Below are positions 35,601-42,354 of a stretch of DNA of 47,281 nt, piece after piece; position 1 is the stretch's first letter, and every line of letters begins with the position of its first letter. The position numbers and the translations under genes were made by a program. This DNA comes from Armatimonadota bacterium (GTDB taxonomy: Bacteria; Armatimonadota; JAAZEB01). Below the pieces are notes generated by a model that did no database searches, was not told where the DNA came from, and saw only the letters and a program-made list of their open reading frames with translations. The stretch lies in NCBI GenBank assembly GCA_012512265.1, contig JAAZEM010000066.1, positions 1-47,281 on the forward strand, written 5' to 3'.

Positions 35601-36920
35601 CTTCTCTCGTAGCTCTCCCATGCGCTGCTCCCAATTGCCCGCGAAGAAGCGGGCCGCATCGGCAGGCTGACCATCTGCGCCGGTGGCCAGAGTCACCCGA
35701 AGGCTCCCATCCGGCCCGGTGGCCAGCACGCGCCACGAATATTCCTTGCCCAGGGGAAGCGCCTCCGGCAGCTGGAAACGATTCCCGGTGACCGGATAGC
35801 GCCGGACGCGATCCGGCGCGAAGTCGCCTTCTGGAGCGATCTCCAGCACGGCCTGCCCGGGCACCTCATCCCACTGGAAGAGGGGCCGGCCATCACGCAC
35901 GACCGCATCCTGTGCCGGGCCCAGCGCCTTCGCGGGGACGGCTTTGCGCAGCGAGACGTCGTCCCACCACGCCCGGCCTGCCCCATGATGGAACAGCACC
36001 AGGTTGAAGCGCGTGGTCTCCGGGGGCAGGATCACCGCCCACTCATGGTAGCGCCAGTCGTAAGCGCCAGGCTGGCAGAGGCGATAGTCGCTCTTGAGCA
36101 CCTCGCCCTTCGGGCCCACCGAGGTAATGCGTGCCGAAGTGCGGAGCTGATGGGTGCTCTCGCCCTCCACTTTCACCCACGCGGAGAGGAGGTAGACGGC
36201 CTTGGGATCGGTCTCCTCCGGCCCGAAACCGACCGAGAGGCCCGCGCGGCCCTGTGGGTCGCCATCGATCCGCATAGAGCACCGGCCGGTGCGCGCCACC
36301 TGCGTGTCGAGAGCCACCTGCGAGCCGGTATCCCAGGTGCTAACGCCCCATCCTTCCGGCCGGCCATCGTAATTGGTATCCAGCTCGAAGCTGCGGTTGG
36401 CAAGTAGCTCGCCTGCCGGGCGGTCGTTTCCGGGGATCGGCTCGGTATCGAGGGTGAAGTTGGCGAGGTGGAGGACTGTCTCCGGATCGAGGCGGTGCGC
36501 CCAGTTGGAGCTGAACGCCACCCACCGGATCTGGTGCCATCCCACCGGCTGGCGCGCGGATGCCATCGCGTCGAGCGAAACCTGGAACTCGCGCCACCCT
36601 GTGAAGTCGGTCGTGAAGGTGAAGGAGTAGTAATCCGCGCCTTCAGTCTCCGGGTTCCCCGAGTCGATCACCAGGGTGATCACGGAGTCGGTAGGCTTCG
36701 CGACGTGGGTGGCGAAGCGGAGCGTCTTGAACCGGGTCCAGTCGGCCGGCGCACCCTTCGCCTCCACGCGCGTCACGCGCGCGATGTCGTTCCAGGCGAG
36801 TGCCGGTTTCCCCCGGTAGGTCACCGCCGGGTCGGGGGCCAGCCCCGTCCACTCATCTAGTTGCAGCGTCTCGGCACTCGCCGGTGCCAGGATCAGCAGA
36901 AACGCCAGTAACCACAGCAT
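32613..36920 (-). CDS. Giant secreted heparinase II/III family lyase with CBM6-like C-terminus
   Basis: Exported protein of 1435 aa with a short signal peptide (cleavage after ASA, residue 16). Two beta-sandwich modules (about 20-330) are followed by a linker, then the heparinase II/III alpha/alpha toroid (about 520-840, with DFNWHVHP, NGNWVVAEAQ-like and PGYHLMTLN blocks). The catalytic beta-sheet domain (about 860-1010) has the hallmark GHCHEDMGHLSVYAYG followed by SGHNTVMVDE. The end, about 1290-1435, is a CBM6-type module (VRVEAEEFSAQGGGG, HAGHWVEWKV, ENIDGESLNLDWIAL). It should cleave an acidic polysaccharide by beta-elimination outside the cell. GGAGGGG before 36920 supports the start. 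It is divergent from the isomerase-mutarotase pair. Confidence 0.88.
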   Translation of the reverse strand: MLWLLAFLLILAPASAETLQLDEWTGLAPDPAVTYRGKPALAWNDIARVTRVEAKGAPADWTRFKTLRFATHVAKPTDSVITLVIDSGNPETEGADYYSFTFTTDFTGWREFQVSLDAMASARQPVGWHQIRWVAFSSNWAHRLDPETVLHLANFTLDTEPIPGNDRPAGELLANRSFELDTNYDGRPEGWGVSTWDTGSQVALDTQVARTGRCSMRIDGDPQGRAGLSVGFGPEETDPKAVYLLSAWVKVEGESTHQLRTSARITSVGPKGEVLKSDYRLCQPGAYDWRYHEWAVILPPETTRFNLVLFHHGAGRAWWDDVSLRKAVPAKALGPAQDAVVRDGRPLFQWDEVPGQAVLEIAPEGDFAPDRVRRYPVTGNRFQLPEALPLGKEYSWRVLATGPDGSLRVTLATGADGQPADAARFFAGNWEQRMGELREKLQPYQELLAPLQALARRNRMWDPFKLLAETIAKGEKLATTEPANPREARAELDADLAEIELAAPWWRRIFLDDAALFEGLDLDRPGLEKVKAAVARQEWPAARQALLEYYRARKTPSYYAQYEDPPVRNPAVTTDARADALLTHKFPIHSYKEPTFDLGPDFNWHVHPIIDVEWPTKIHRCFHWSTLAAAYRQTGNEKYAEEIVQQLLDFGKDNPMEPWSPERRRFAWSTLNATVRIYSSWIDSWLQIRESPHWTADAQFVFLTLLREHGRFLMEKQAKHGNWVVAEAQGLVELGIMFPEFKEAKTWRDEGYRRLQRELEIQVLSDGVHVERTPGYHLMTLNCFMRPVQLGLLNKVDVPGRDRFVQKLEQMHEFYLYGSKPNRRMEQIGDSGMMAVDSPLRRGWQMFRREDMLWVLTEGREGKPPVHRSYAFSGGGFYVSRSAWNDPNALWSIVDWGGFLGHCHEDMGHLSVYAYGTELLIDTGIYAYAWPIRAPFYQTSGHNTVMVDEKTQKRRDPLSAKWVSTDQFDLFYGTTDNSEPLIHERTVAFRQPNEAGPGYWLVVDRLTGEGKHRLDQRWHATERLTAKAEGATVTLTGKPESEAQPSLVIAGLPQPGMQTAIVDGAVSYSWYKKTPVEVTQFTLDQEMPAGFVTLLYPTPPGVPPAKVTLEPVTATRDGGQGAVTAVVATIVDRDRRFRDLWLVNHAGEGVIRVGDLETDARVLFFREEGAKRSWFLAEGSFLRKAGETLFSARVKVDGAGAAPRGNATELACTGGEQLLFAATGPATLNGAPFTGERREKAVYVPALEPRAVPEPPRAPGGPRFEIEPPPPPVQASMTLQVLPPDAALPAGSVRVEAEEFSAQGGGGVEVTDRKVGASGRSFFHWDHAGHWVEWKVPVARAGRYQLLIRACTAEARALRKLTVNGKTPPGAEAMELRGTGGYSNERDDWRTFVTTGADGRALLLDLPAGEATIRLENIDGESLNLDWIALAPAAE

Positions 36921-37051
36921 CGATTCCCCTCCCGCAGCCCCACATCCGGCGTGGGCTCTTGTGTCGAGTGGTTCGATAGCGTCCCCCCCGGCCCCTGCCG
37001 CGGACAGGCGGAAGCGGCGGATCTATCGAAAGAGAGTGGCGGGAGGTGTGA

Positions 37052-37993
37052 ATGGCCGCCTGGGGGAAACCCGAGAGGGGCGCCCGACGGCAGAGCATTC
37101 GCTCCTGGATGGCGGGCGCCCGGCTCACGTGCCCTGCCACGGCGATAGGAAAGGGAATCGAGTTGCCACTCTCACCTGCGTTCTTAGAGAGGTACGTACA
37201 TTTCATCTTTGGACAGGAGCACCCCGAGATAGATGCCTACCTGCGGGAGGTGGCCGCGCTGGGAGTGCGCCACGTCTTCCTCCGGGCGGAGGAGATCGCG
37301 GAGCTGCGTCCGGAAGCGTGCGTGCCGGTGGCACGGGTAGCGACAGCGCTCGCCGAGTCCCGGCTTCAGGTGCATACGGTGCATGCCCGGTTTGGCGGGC
37401 CCTTCATGCTCGGGGCGACGCGCCCGGACGGCCGGGCCGAGGCGCTGCGGGTTCACGAGGAGACGCTCCGCGCCGCGGCCAGTCTTGGAAGCGATAACGT
37501 CGTGTTCCACCTGGAGGCGGCGTATTCCCCCGAAGCGGAGGCCGCCGCGCGCGCGGTGCTCGACCGTCTCCTGGCGGTCGCGGAAGCGAAGCGGGTGCGC
37601 CTGGCGCTGGAGGTGCTCTCGCCCGGGTGCTACGGCTCGCGCGTCGAGCACCTGTCAGTTCTCCTGGAGCAGTATGCCTCGCCCTGGCTGGGGATCTGCC
37701 TCGATTTCGGGCACGCGCACCTGGCGGGCACGCTGGCCGAGTGGATCGATGCGATGGCAGCGCACATCTTCACGCTGCATCTGCACGACAACGATGGCAC
37801 GCGCGACCAGCACCAGCCCCCCGGATGCGGCACGCTGGAGTGGCCGGCGATGCTGGGCCGGCTCCGCCGGGCGGGGTATCGCGGCCCGCTGGTGAGCGAG
37901 GCGCGCACGCCCGCGGGATGGGATTCGGCGCGGCTGATCGAGCAGTTTGAGACGGTTTGCGGTCCGTGGGCCGCCCCGGAGCCGGAGGGGTAG
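37052..37993 (+). CDS. Sugar phosphate isomerase/epimerase (AP endonuclease 2-like TIM barrel)
   Basis: TIM-barrel isomerase of 313 aa. The metal-ligand blocks are in order: VVFHLEAAY, RLALEVLSPG (Glu), GICLDFGHAH (Asp, His), FTLHLHDNDG (His, Asp) and GPLVSEART (Glu), as in xylose-isomerase-like sugar epimerases. GGGAGG five bases before the ATG at 37052 supports that start, but the first 37 residues are basic and unlike the family; a TTG at 37163 behind AGGAAAGGG would begin right at the barrel and may be the real start. Substrate: a keto- or aldo-sugar, unknown. It is followed after 36 bp by a hexose-phosphate mutarotase. Confidence 0.82.
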   Translation: MAAWGKPERGARRQSIRSWMAGARLTCPATAIGKGIELPLSPAFLERYVHFIFGQEHPEIDAYLREVAALGVRHVFLRAEEIAELRPEACVPVARVATALAESRLQVHTVHARFGGPFMLGATRPDGRAEALRVHEETLRAAASLGSDNVVFHLEAAYSPEAEAAARAVLDRLLAVAEAKRVRLALEVLSPGCYGSRVEHLSVLLEQYASPWLGICLDFGHAHLAGTLAEWIDAMAAHIFTLHLHDNDGTRDQHQPPGCGTLEWPAMLGRLRRAGYRGPLVSEARTPAGWDSARLIEQFETVCGPWAAPEPEG

Positions 37994-38029
37994 GCGGCAC
38001 CGCGAGTTCTTGGGAGAGGAGAGACGCGC

Positions 38030-38920
38030 ATGCTTCAGGCACTACAGGAGCGGTTTGGTATCGAGGGAGCGGTGACGTTCGTCGCCGGGAAGAACGGGCT
38101 GCCGACGATGGCGCTGAGGCACGCCTCGGGCGCCGGCGCGGTGATCTACCTGCACGGGGCGCACGTCACGTCGTGGACGACGCCCAAGGGAGAGGAGCTG
38201 TTCTTCGTGAGCCGGGAGTCGCGGTTCGCGCCGGGCCAGCCAATCCGGGGCGGGATTCCGGTCATCTTCCCGCAGTTTGGCGGGGGCGAGCTCCCGCAGC
38301 ATGGCTTCGCGCGGATCAGCGAGTGGGCCGTGCTCCGCACCGGCGTGGCCGAGGGGGGCGAGATCACGGTGGCGCTCGGCCTGCACGAGAACCCGGAGAC
38401 GCTGGCGATGTGGCCGCATCCGTTTGCCCTGGAGCTGGAGGCACGCCTGGGAGAGCGCTCGCTCCATCTGGACTACCGCGCGCAGAACACGGGTAGCGAG
38501 GCGTTCGCGTTCACCTGCGCCCTGCACACCTATTTCCGCGTGGCCGACATCCGGCGGACGGCGCTCCTGGGCCTGGAAGGCGTGACGCGCATCGACACGC
38601 TGCGCGACGACATCCGGGAAGTGGAGACACGCCGGGAGATCCGGTTCGACCAGGAGACCGACTTCATCTACGAGAGCGCGCCGGATAGCGTCTTGCTCGT
38701 CGACGAAGGGAACGCCCGGAAGCTCCGAATCGAGAAGGCCGGCATGCCGGATTACGTCGTTTGGAACCCGTGGATTGAGAAGTCGCGGCGCATGCCCGAC
38801 TTCGGCGACGACGAGTATCCGTGGATGCTCTGCGTGGAGACCGGCGTGATGGCCCGCCCGACCACCCTCCGCCCCGGCGAGCAGTGGAAGGGCACAACCA
38901 CATTCCGCATGGAGGCTTGA
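38030..38920 (+). CDS. D-hexose-6-phosphate mutarotase (YeaD-like aldose 1-epimerase)
   Basis: Cytoplasmic aldose 1-epimerase family protein of 296 aa, the usual YeaD length. Recognisable blocks are VIYLHGAHVTSW, FAPGQPIRGGIPVIFPQFG, the catalytic His region LPQHGFAR, ALHTYFRV (second His) and the catalytic Glu in CVETGVMA. It speeds alpha/beta anomer exchange of hexose phosphates. GGAGAGGAGA upstream and a 36-bp gap suggest an operon with the isomerase. The pair fits intake of sugars freed by the neighbouring lyases. Confidence 0.92.
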   Translation: MLQALQERFGIEGAVTFVAGKNGLPTMALRHASGAGAVIYLHGAHVTSWTTPKGEELFFVSRESRFAPGQPIRGGIPVIFPQFGGGELPQHGFARISEWAVLRTGVAEGGEITVALGLHENPETLAMWPHPFALELEARLGERSLHLDYRAQNTGSEAFAFTCALHTYFRVADIRRTALLGLEGVTRIDTLRDDIREVETRREIRFDQETDFIYESAPDSVLLVDEGNARKLRIEKAGMPDYVVWNPWIEKSRRMPDFGDDEYPWMLCVETGVMARPTTLRPGEQWKGTTTFRMEA

Positions 38921-38931
38921 TCTAAGGGGGG

Positions 38932-39074
38932 AATTATCCGCAGATGGCGCAGATTATCGCAGATAGAATGAACCTTCCTGCCATGCCAGTGCAGCCCCGC
39001 CCGCGCCCGGCATAACCCAAAGCCCGGTCGGGTTTCATTCCATTTGTGTTCTCTGCGCCATTTGCGGATAATAG
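38932..39074. repeat. Inverted pair of a CCGCAGATGGCGCAGA repeat (REPIN- or MITE-like)
   Basis: The left copy (38932-38972) and the right copy (39033-39074, opposite strand) share ATTATCCGCA(g/a)ATGGCGCAGA, then CA(g/a)AT, then AATGAA. The arms of about 40 bp enclose some 60 bp with no ORF. No transposase is present. The same core recurs at 40519-40573. Confidence 0.75.
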
Positions 39075-39207
39075 TTCCATGTGGTTTCTTGGGAATCATA
39101 GTCACCTGGAATAGGAGCGAGCGGCAGGTAAGCCACACCCTCGGTGCCCGCTCCAGGAATCGGGTATGCTGCCGTACGAGTGCGTATGCCCGCGTGTGGC
39201 ACCTGTG

Positions 39208-39273
39208 GAATATGTCGATGCTATCGACATATCGCTCGAATATGTCGATTTTCTTCCGTTTTTTCGACATATT
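39208..39273. promoter_or_regulatory. Array of four AATATGTCGA sites in alternating orientation
   Basis: ATATGTCGAT at 39210-39219 (+), its complement at 39223-39232, again (+) at 39240-39249, and a complement copy TCGACATATT at 39264-39273. The 12-mer GAATATGTCGAT occurs at 39208 and 39238, exactly 30 bp apart. Sites 2 and 3 form an inverted pair with 10-bp arms and a 7-bp spacer. The block is AT-rich within GC-rich DNA. It looks like an operator cluster or a recombinase core site. Confidence 0.6.
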
Positions 39274-39349
39274 AGCAGTCGGGCGTGGCGAAACTGGAAG
39301 CTCACGAATGGCGCAGGCAATAACCGCGTGCGCTCTCTGAGTGGCCGCC

Positions 39350-39375
39350 GAGCGCCATTGTCGATAATGGCGCTC
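39350..39375. repeat. Perfect 10-bp hairpin
   Basis: GAGCGCCATT / AATGGCGCTC with loop GTCGAT, 77 bp beyond the AATATGTCGA array. No T-run; its role is unknown. Confidence 0.5.
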
Positions 39376-39905
39376 TCCGCGCATCCGGGATGTTGCAATC
39401 CCTCGTAGAAGGAGATAGCTACAGGGCCTTGCCGGACACCGGGTTGAGCCGCAACAGGGGCCATCATGCGGGAAGTCGACGGTGCTCAGTTGTCGGTGGC
39501 TCCAGACACCGTTCGGCTGGCGACATCCGTGCATTAGGCATTTGTGACCGGATACCGGTCTTTCCAGCGCCCGCAGGGAGAATTACAGGGCCGCGATGGC
39601 GTCTCATGGCAATCCGTGTCGTGTGTGTCCACATCTTCACGATCCGGGGCAACTCATCGAGAGACCCTCGCTGTGATGCGAAAGGACTATCGCTCTATTC
39701 ATGACCGCTGGGCTCCCCCATCGCCCGGTCGTGGTGCTGTGCCCGCATGGAGAACAGGCCGGTTGCGGCGTCGCTCATGTGCTTCAGCGCGCCCGCGAAA
39801 CCGTGCGCGTTGCCGGTCCGGGTGTTCCACGGCGCGCCAAGCGTGTTCTATTCCGACCATCCCCGCTCACCGTCCGGGTGGCCGGTATCCGTGCGCCCGT
39901 GCAGG
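39376..39905. other. Gene-free stretch
   Basis: About 530 bp with only short, compositionally odd open frames on both strands, the longest around 116 codons from 39701. None has a ribosome site or a protein-like sequence. No RNA gene is seen. It may be a decayed gene or an insertion remnant. Confidence 0.45.
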
Positions 39906-40388
39906 CTATTGAACTGCGGACCGGATCACCTCGAGCGCACCGTCCAAGTCGAGCGCGTTGTGCGCGAAGAGCCGCGTCTGTAGCTCTTCTGAGAGATAGC
40001 CGTCGTACTTCTCGCGTGTCTTTATCGGGAAGGCGGCCGCGAGCTCCATAGCCGTCGGGTGCGAGGTCAGGAGCCCGGCCAGCGCGGCCCGCACTTCGCC
40101 AGGCTGCGCTTTCTCGAAGGTCAGCGTGAACTCGTCTTCGCGCACCTCGAGCCCGGCCGCGTCCCGGCACAGCGCGGCCAGGGTGCGCTGGATGCGGCTG
40201 CCTGTCCAGGGGAACCACACCGTGTGGCGGCCGGTTGCCACGAAAGCCTGCTCCGACAGGCGGCACTCCCTGGCGACTGCGCGCGCCTGGCCCACCATCT
40301 GCGTCGGGCGCAGGCACGCGAAGATCGCGATGATTGCCATTGCTAACAGGAGTTGGATCAAGGTGAAGCCGGTATGCTTTCGCTTCAT
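39906..40388 (-). CDS. Type II secretion/type IV pilin-like pseudopilin with Gln at +5
   Basis: Protein of 160 aa with a class III prepilin leader: MKRKHTG, then the mature N-terminus FTLIQLLLAMAIIAIFA. The peptidase site G7-F8 is intact, but the nearly invariant Glu at mature position 5, used in subunit docking, is Gln here. The C-terminal domain (RHTVWFPWTGSRIQRTLAALC, LEVREDEFTLTFEKAQPGEV) is not recognised. I start it at 40388, where AGAGGG lies about 9 bases upstream; the open frame extending to 40673 runs through the tRNA and the inverted repeat and is spurious. It may be a minor pseudopilin. Confidence 0.72.
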   Translation of the reverse strand: MKRKHTGFTLIQLLLAMAIIAIFACLRPTQMVGQARAVARECRLSEQAFVATGRHTVWFPWTGSRIQRTLAALCRDAAGLEVREDEFTLTFEKAQPGEVRAALAGLLTSHPTAMELAAAFPIKTREKYDGYLSEELQTRLFAHNALDLDGALEVIRSAVQ

Positions 40389-40518
40389 GCCAGGCGCCCT
40401 CTCTCGAGCATCCCCGTATTGTGCCAGTCGCGCTGCCGGATTATCCCACAAAGCCGTTCTGATGTGCAGTCTCACGAAGAAGCCCGGGAAGAGGCAACAG
40501 GAGGGGGATGATGCACAA

Positions 40519-40561
40519 ATGGCGCAGATGAGCACAGGTAACCTGTGCTCATCTGCGCCAT
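40519..40561. repeat. Near-perfect palindrome built from the same repeat core
   Basis: Two 21-bp arms (40519-40539 and 40541-40561) are exact reverse complements around a single A at 40540. Each contains ATGGCGCAGAT; the right copy continues on the minus strand with TTATCC to 40573. It is the second locus of the family seen at 38932-39074, again as an inverted pair, between the pseudopilin and the tRNA. Confidence 0.8.
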
Positions 40562-40585
40562 CTATGGATAACGGTTGGAAATCCG

Positions 40586-40661
40586 TGGAGCCGACGAAGG
40601 GAGTCGAACCCTTGACCCGCGCATTACGAATGCGCTGCTCTGGCCACTGAGCTACGTCGGC
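40586..40661 (-). tRNA. tRNA-Thr (anticodon CGT)
   Basis: Full cloverleaf on the minus strand: acceptor GCCGACG/CGTCGGC, D-stem GCTC/GAGC, anticodon stem GCGCA/TGCGC with loop TTCGTAA, and T-arm AAGGG-TTCGACT-CCCTT. The discriminator base is T, followed by an encoded CCA (40588-40586). It reads ACG codons. Confidence 0.95.
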
Positions 40662-40681
40662 ATCGCACTCCAAGCAAGCAG

Positions 40682-40710
40682 ATTATAGCATCCTACCGAG
40701 ATCGTGTCAA
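40682..40710 (-). promoter_or_regulatory. Consensus promoter of tRNA-Thr
   Basis: Minus strand TTGACA (40710-40705), 17-bp spacer, TATAAT (40687-40682), with transcription starting about 13 bp before the tRNA 5' end. Confidence 0.9.
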
Positions 40711-40818
40711 GATCGATTCCGCGGCTTTTCTCCACGGAACGGGCAGGCCGGAGGTGCCGTCCCCAACGCTTGCCCAGGGATACCGCGCGCCCACATGCTT
40801 AGACCAGTGGTCTCCTGC

Positions 40819-41256
40819 TCAGAGATTCTTGTCTGTGGAAGGTCGGACCTCGCGCTCCTCTTCATCGCTCAGGTCGTCGCTCGTCGTCGGACCAGCTGCC
40901 GGCTCCTCATCGATGCCCAGTTCTTCTTCCTCGATCACCGCTTCCTTGCCGCTCTTCCCACGCAACTCCTCGATCTGGGCGCGCTTTTCGGCAATCTGCG
41001 AGTCGATCTCCGCGACATCGGCGCACAGCGCCAGGAGCGCCGAGTTCTTGACCAGGCCCTTGCCATACAGTTCATAGACCTTGCGCCCCATCTCTTGAAA
41101 GATGCCCCCCTTGCGGGCGTTGAGGGCGCCAATGTCTAGGCTCAACCGCGCCGTCTTGGCAGTCACGTCGAGCGTCTCGCCCAGGCGCTCGAACACCGTA
41201 CGAACAACCTCCGCGGGGCGCTGTCCCTGATCCTCCGGCCTCTCTCCGTCAGCCAT
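40819..41256 (-). CDS. Coiled-coil protein with acidic tail, unknown
   Basis: Protein of 145 aa. Residues about 15-75 are helical (VFERLGETLDVTAKTARLSLDIG, GGIFQEMGRKVYELYGKG); 80-105 is a heptad-rich coiled coil (DVAEIDSQIAEKRAQIEELR); and the last 40 residues are strongly acidic and probably disordered. No signal peptide. I recognise no family. It is the second gene of an operon with the zinc-ribbon/TPR gene 33 bp upstream, with GGAGGG before the ATG, so it may bind that partner. Confidence 0.75.
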   Translation of the reverse strand: MADGERPEDQGQRPAEVVRTVFERLGETLDVTAKTARLSLDIGALNARKGGIFQEMGRKVYELYGKGLVKNSALLALCADVAEIDSQIAEKRAQIEELRGKSGKEAVIEEEELGIDEEPAAGPTTSDDLSDEEEREVRPSTDKNL

Positions 41257-41289
41257 CTTTCCCTCCGCGATCCGCCGCTCGCCGCGGGC

Positions 41290-41922
41290 TCAGATGCTCT
41301 CCATCGCATCGCGCGCTTCCTCCGCTTCCGCGGAGTCTGGAGCCAGCTCTACCACGCGACGCCATGCATCCATCGCATCCTGCAGGCGTTCCATCTCCTG
41401 ATAGGTGTAGCCCAGCTGAAGGTAAGCGCCCACGTTGTCGGGATCGAGACGCAGCGCCTCGAGGAACTCCGACACGGCGCGCTCGTACTCGCCCATCTCG
41501 CTCAGGGCGACGGCCAGATTCGTGCGGTAAACGGGATGCGTGGGCACCAGCGAAACTGCGGCGCTGAACTCGCGCACCGCCTCTCCGAACTCATCATTCT
41601 CATACAGCTCGGAGCCCCTGGAGTTGTGCTCCTCGGCGCGCTCGCTGATCACAGACGCCAGCCCATCCTCCTCGGAGGGGAGGACACCGGCCTCCTGCTC
41701 TCTCACCGGTTCGGCGGCAGCAAAGAGCACGGCCCGCGCTTCACGGTGCGTGCCACAGTTGGCGCAAAAAACCCAATCCTTCTCCAGCGCCGCGCGGCAG
41801 GCGCTGCATACCTCCTGCAGTCGCTCGCCGCACGTTGGGCAGAAGTGGAAGTCACGCCGCGTAGGACGCCGACAGCGTGGGCAGACCTCGGGCGCGTCTT
41901 CCCCGGTGCGAACCACACCCAT
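41290..41922 (-). CDS. Double zinc-ribbon protein with C-terminal TPRs
   Basis: Cytoplasmic protein of 210 aa. Two C4 zinc ribbons sit at the N-terminus: C14/C17/C28/C31 and C39/C42/C53/C56. An acidic linker (about 65-95) leads to three tetratricopeptide repeats (NSRGSELYENDEFGEAVREF, YRTNLAVALSEMGEYERAV, AYLQLGYTYQEMERLQDAM). The combination suggests a scaffold that links a zinc-bound site to partner helices. The ATG at 41922 has AGGAGG eight bases upstream; a TTG at 41928 would be too close. It is first in an operon with the coiled-coil gene, under the promoter at 41999-42028. Confidence 0.82.
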   Translation of the reverse strand: MGVVRTGEDAPEVCPRCRRPTRRDFHFCPTCGERLQEVCSACRAALEKDWVFCANCGTHREARAVLFAAAEPVREQEAGVLPSEEDGLASVISERAEEHNSRGSELYENDEFGEAVREFSAAVSLVPTHPVYRTNLAVALSEMGEYERAVSEFLEALRLDPDNVGAYLQLGYTYQEMERLQDAMDAWRRVVELAPDSAEAEEARDAMESI

Positions 41923-41998
41923 CAGCAATGCCTCCTAATCCGAGCGGGAGACAAACGACTGTTCCCCAACACATCCGCTCCTCTGGCGGACGCGTCTC

Positions 41999-42028
41999 AT
42001 TATACGTTGGGAGAGGGTTTAGTGTCAA
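41999..42028 (-). promoter_or_regulatory. Promoter of the zinc-ribbon/coiled-coil operon
   Basis: Minus strand TTGACA (42028-42023), 18-bp spacer, TATAAT (42004-41999); leader of about 70 nt to the ATG at 41922. Confidence 0.85.
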
Positions 42029-42312
42029 CGAAATGGATCTCTTCCGGGGGCTTCCGCGATGACCGCGCGGTAGCTCCTCTCCCCTGGGGCCGGCGCGGGG
42101 AAATCAGCAGTACTACGGATGAAGGGACGGACATGGATGGAGAGGGTGCGCACGCCCGGAGTTGGGTGCCCCATTCGGGGGACCACCACGCGGCAGCTCT
42201 CCTTCATCCGAGGGGTCGTCGCGGGACAAGAGGGTAGGGACGAGGCTATGGGTTAGGCGAGTCGCCGGCAGCGATGCGGCGGATGGGGGAAGCGCGCGCA
42301 CCCACAAGACAT

Positions 42313-42339
42313 GCAGCGCGGGCCGAACACCCGCGCTGC
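42313..42339 (-). terminator. Hairpin after the major pseudopilin gene
   Basis: Perfect 10-bp stem GCAGCGCGGG / CCCGCGCTGC with a 7-nt loop, 15 bp after the stop on the minus strand. The tail ATGTCTTGT is only slightly T-rich. Confidence 0.6.
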
Positions 42340-42354
42340 CTGACATCTCTCACC

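Larger units (their letters stand above)
41923..42354. other. Intergenic region with promoter and folded segment
   Basis: No gene in 432 bp. Besides the promoter at 41999-42028 and the hairpin at 42313-42339, a 10-bp inverted repeat CGGATGAAGG / CCTTCATCCG (42116-42125, 42201-42210) encloses 75 nt that include a CCCC-ATTC-GGGG hairpin. It could be a small structured RNA or a REP-like element. Confidence 0.4.

Noticed and set aside
32931..35612. 893-codon open frame on the plus strand
   Set aside because: Antisense to the CBM6-type heparinase gene, which has a signal peptide, family motifs and a ribosome site.
39208..39273. LexA box cluster
   Set aside because: The AATATGTCGA units do not contain the GAAC-N4-GTTC or CTGT-N8-ACAG patterns, and no SOS gene is adjacent.
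39701..40051. 116-codon plus-strand frame
   Set aside because: No ribosome site; Arg/Pro-rich; its 3' part is antisense to the pseudopilin.
38932..40573. CRISPR array
   Set aside because: Repeats are inverted pairs with unequal spacing, not regularly spaced direct repeats, and no cas gene is present.
40389..40673. N-terminal extension of the 39906-40388 pseudopilin
   Set aside because: The extension runs antisense-free through tRNA-Thr and the palindrome, and would put the prepilin leader in the middle of the protein.
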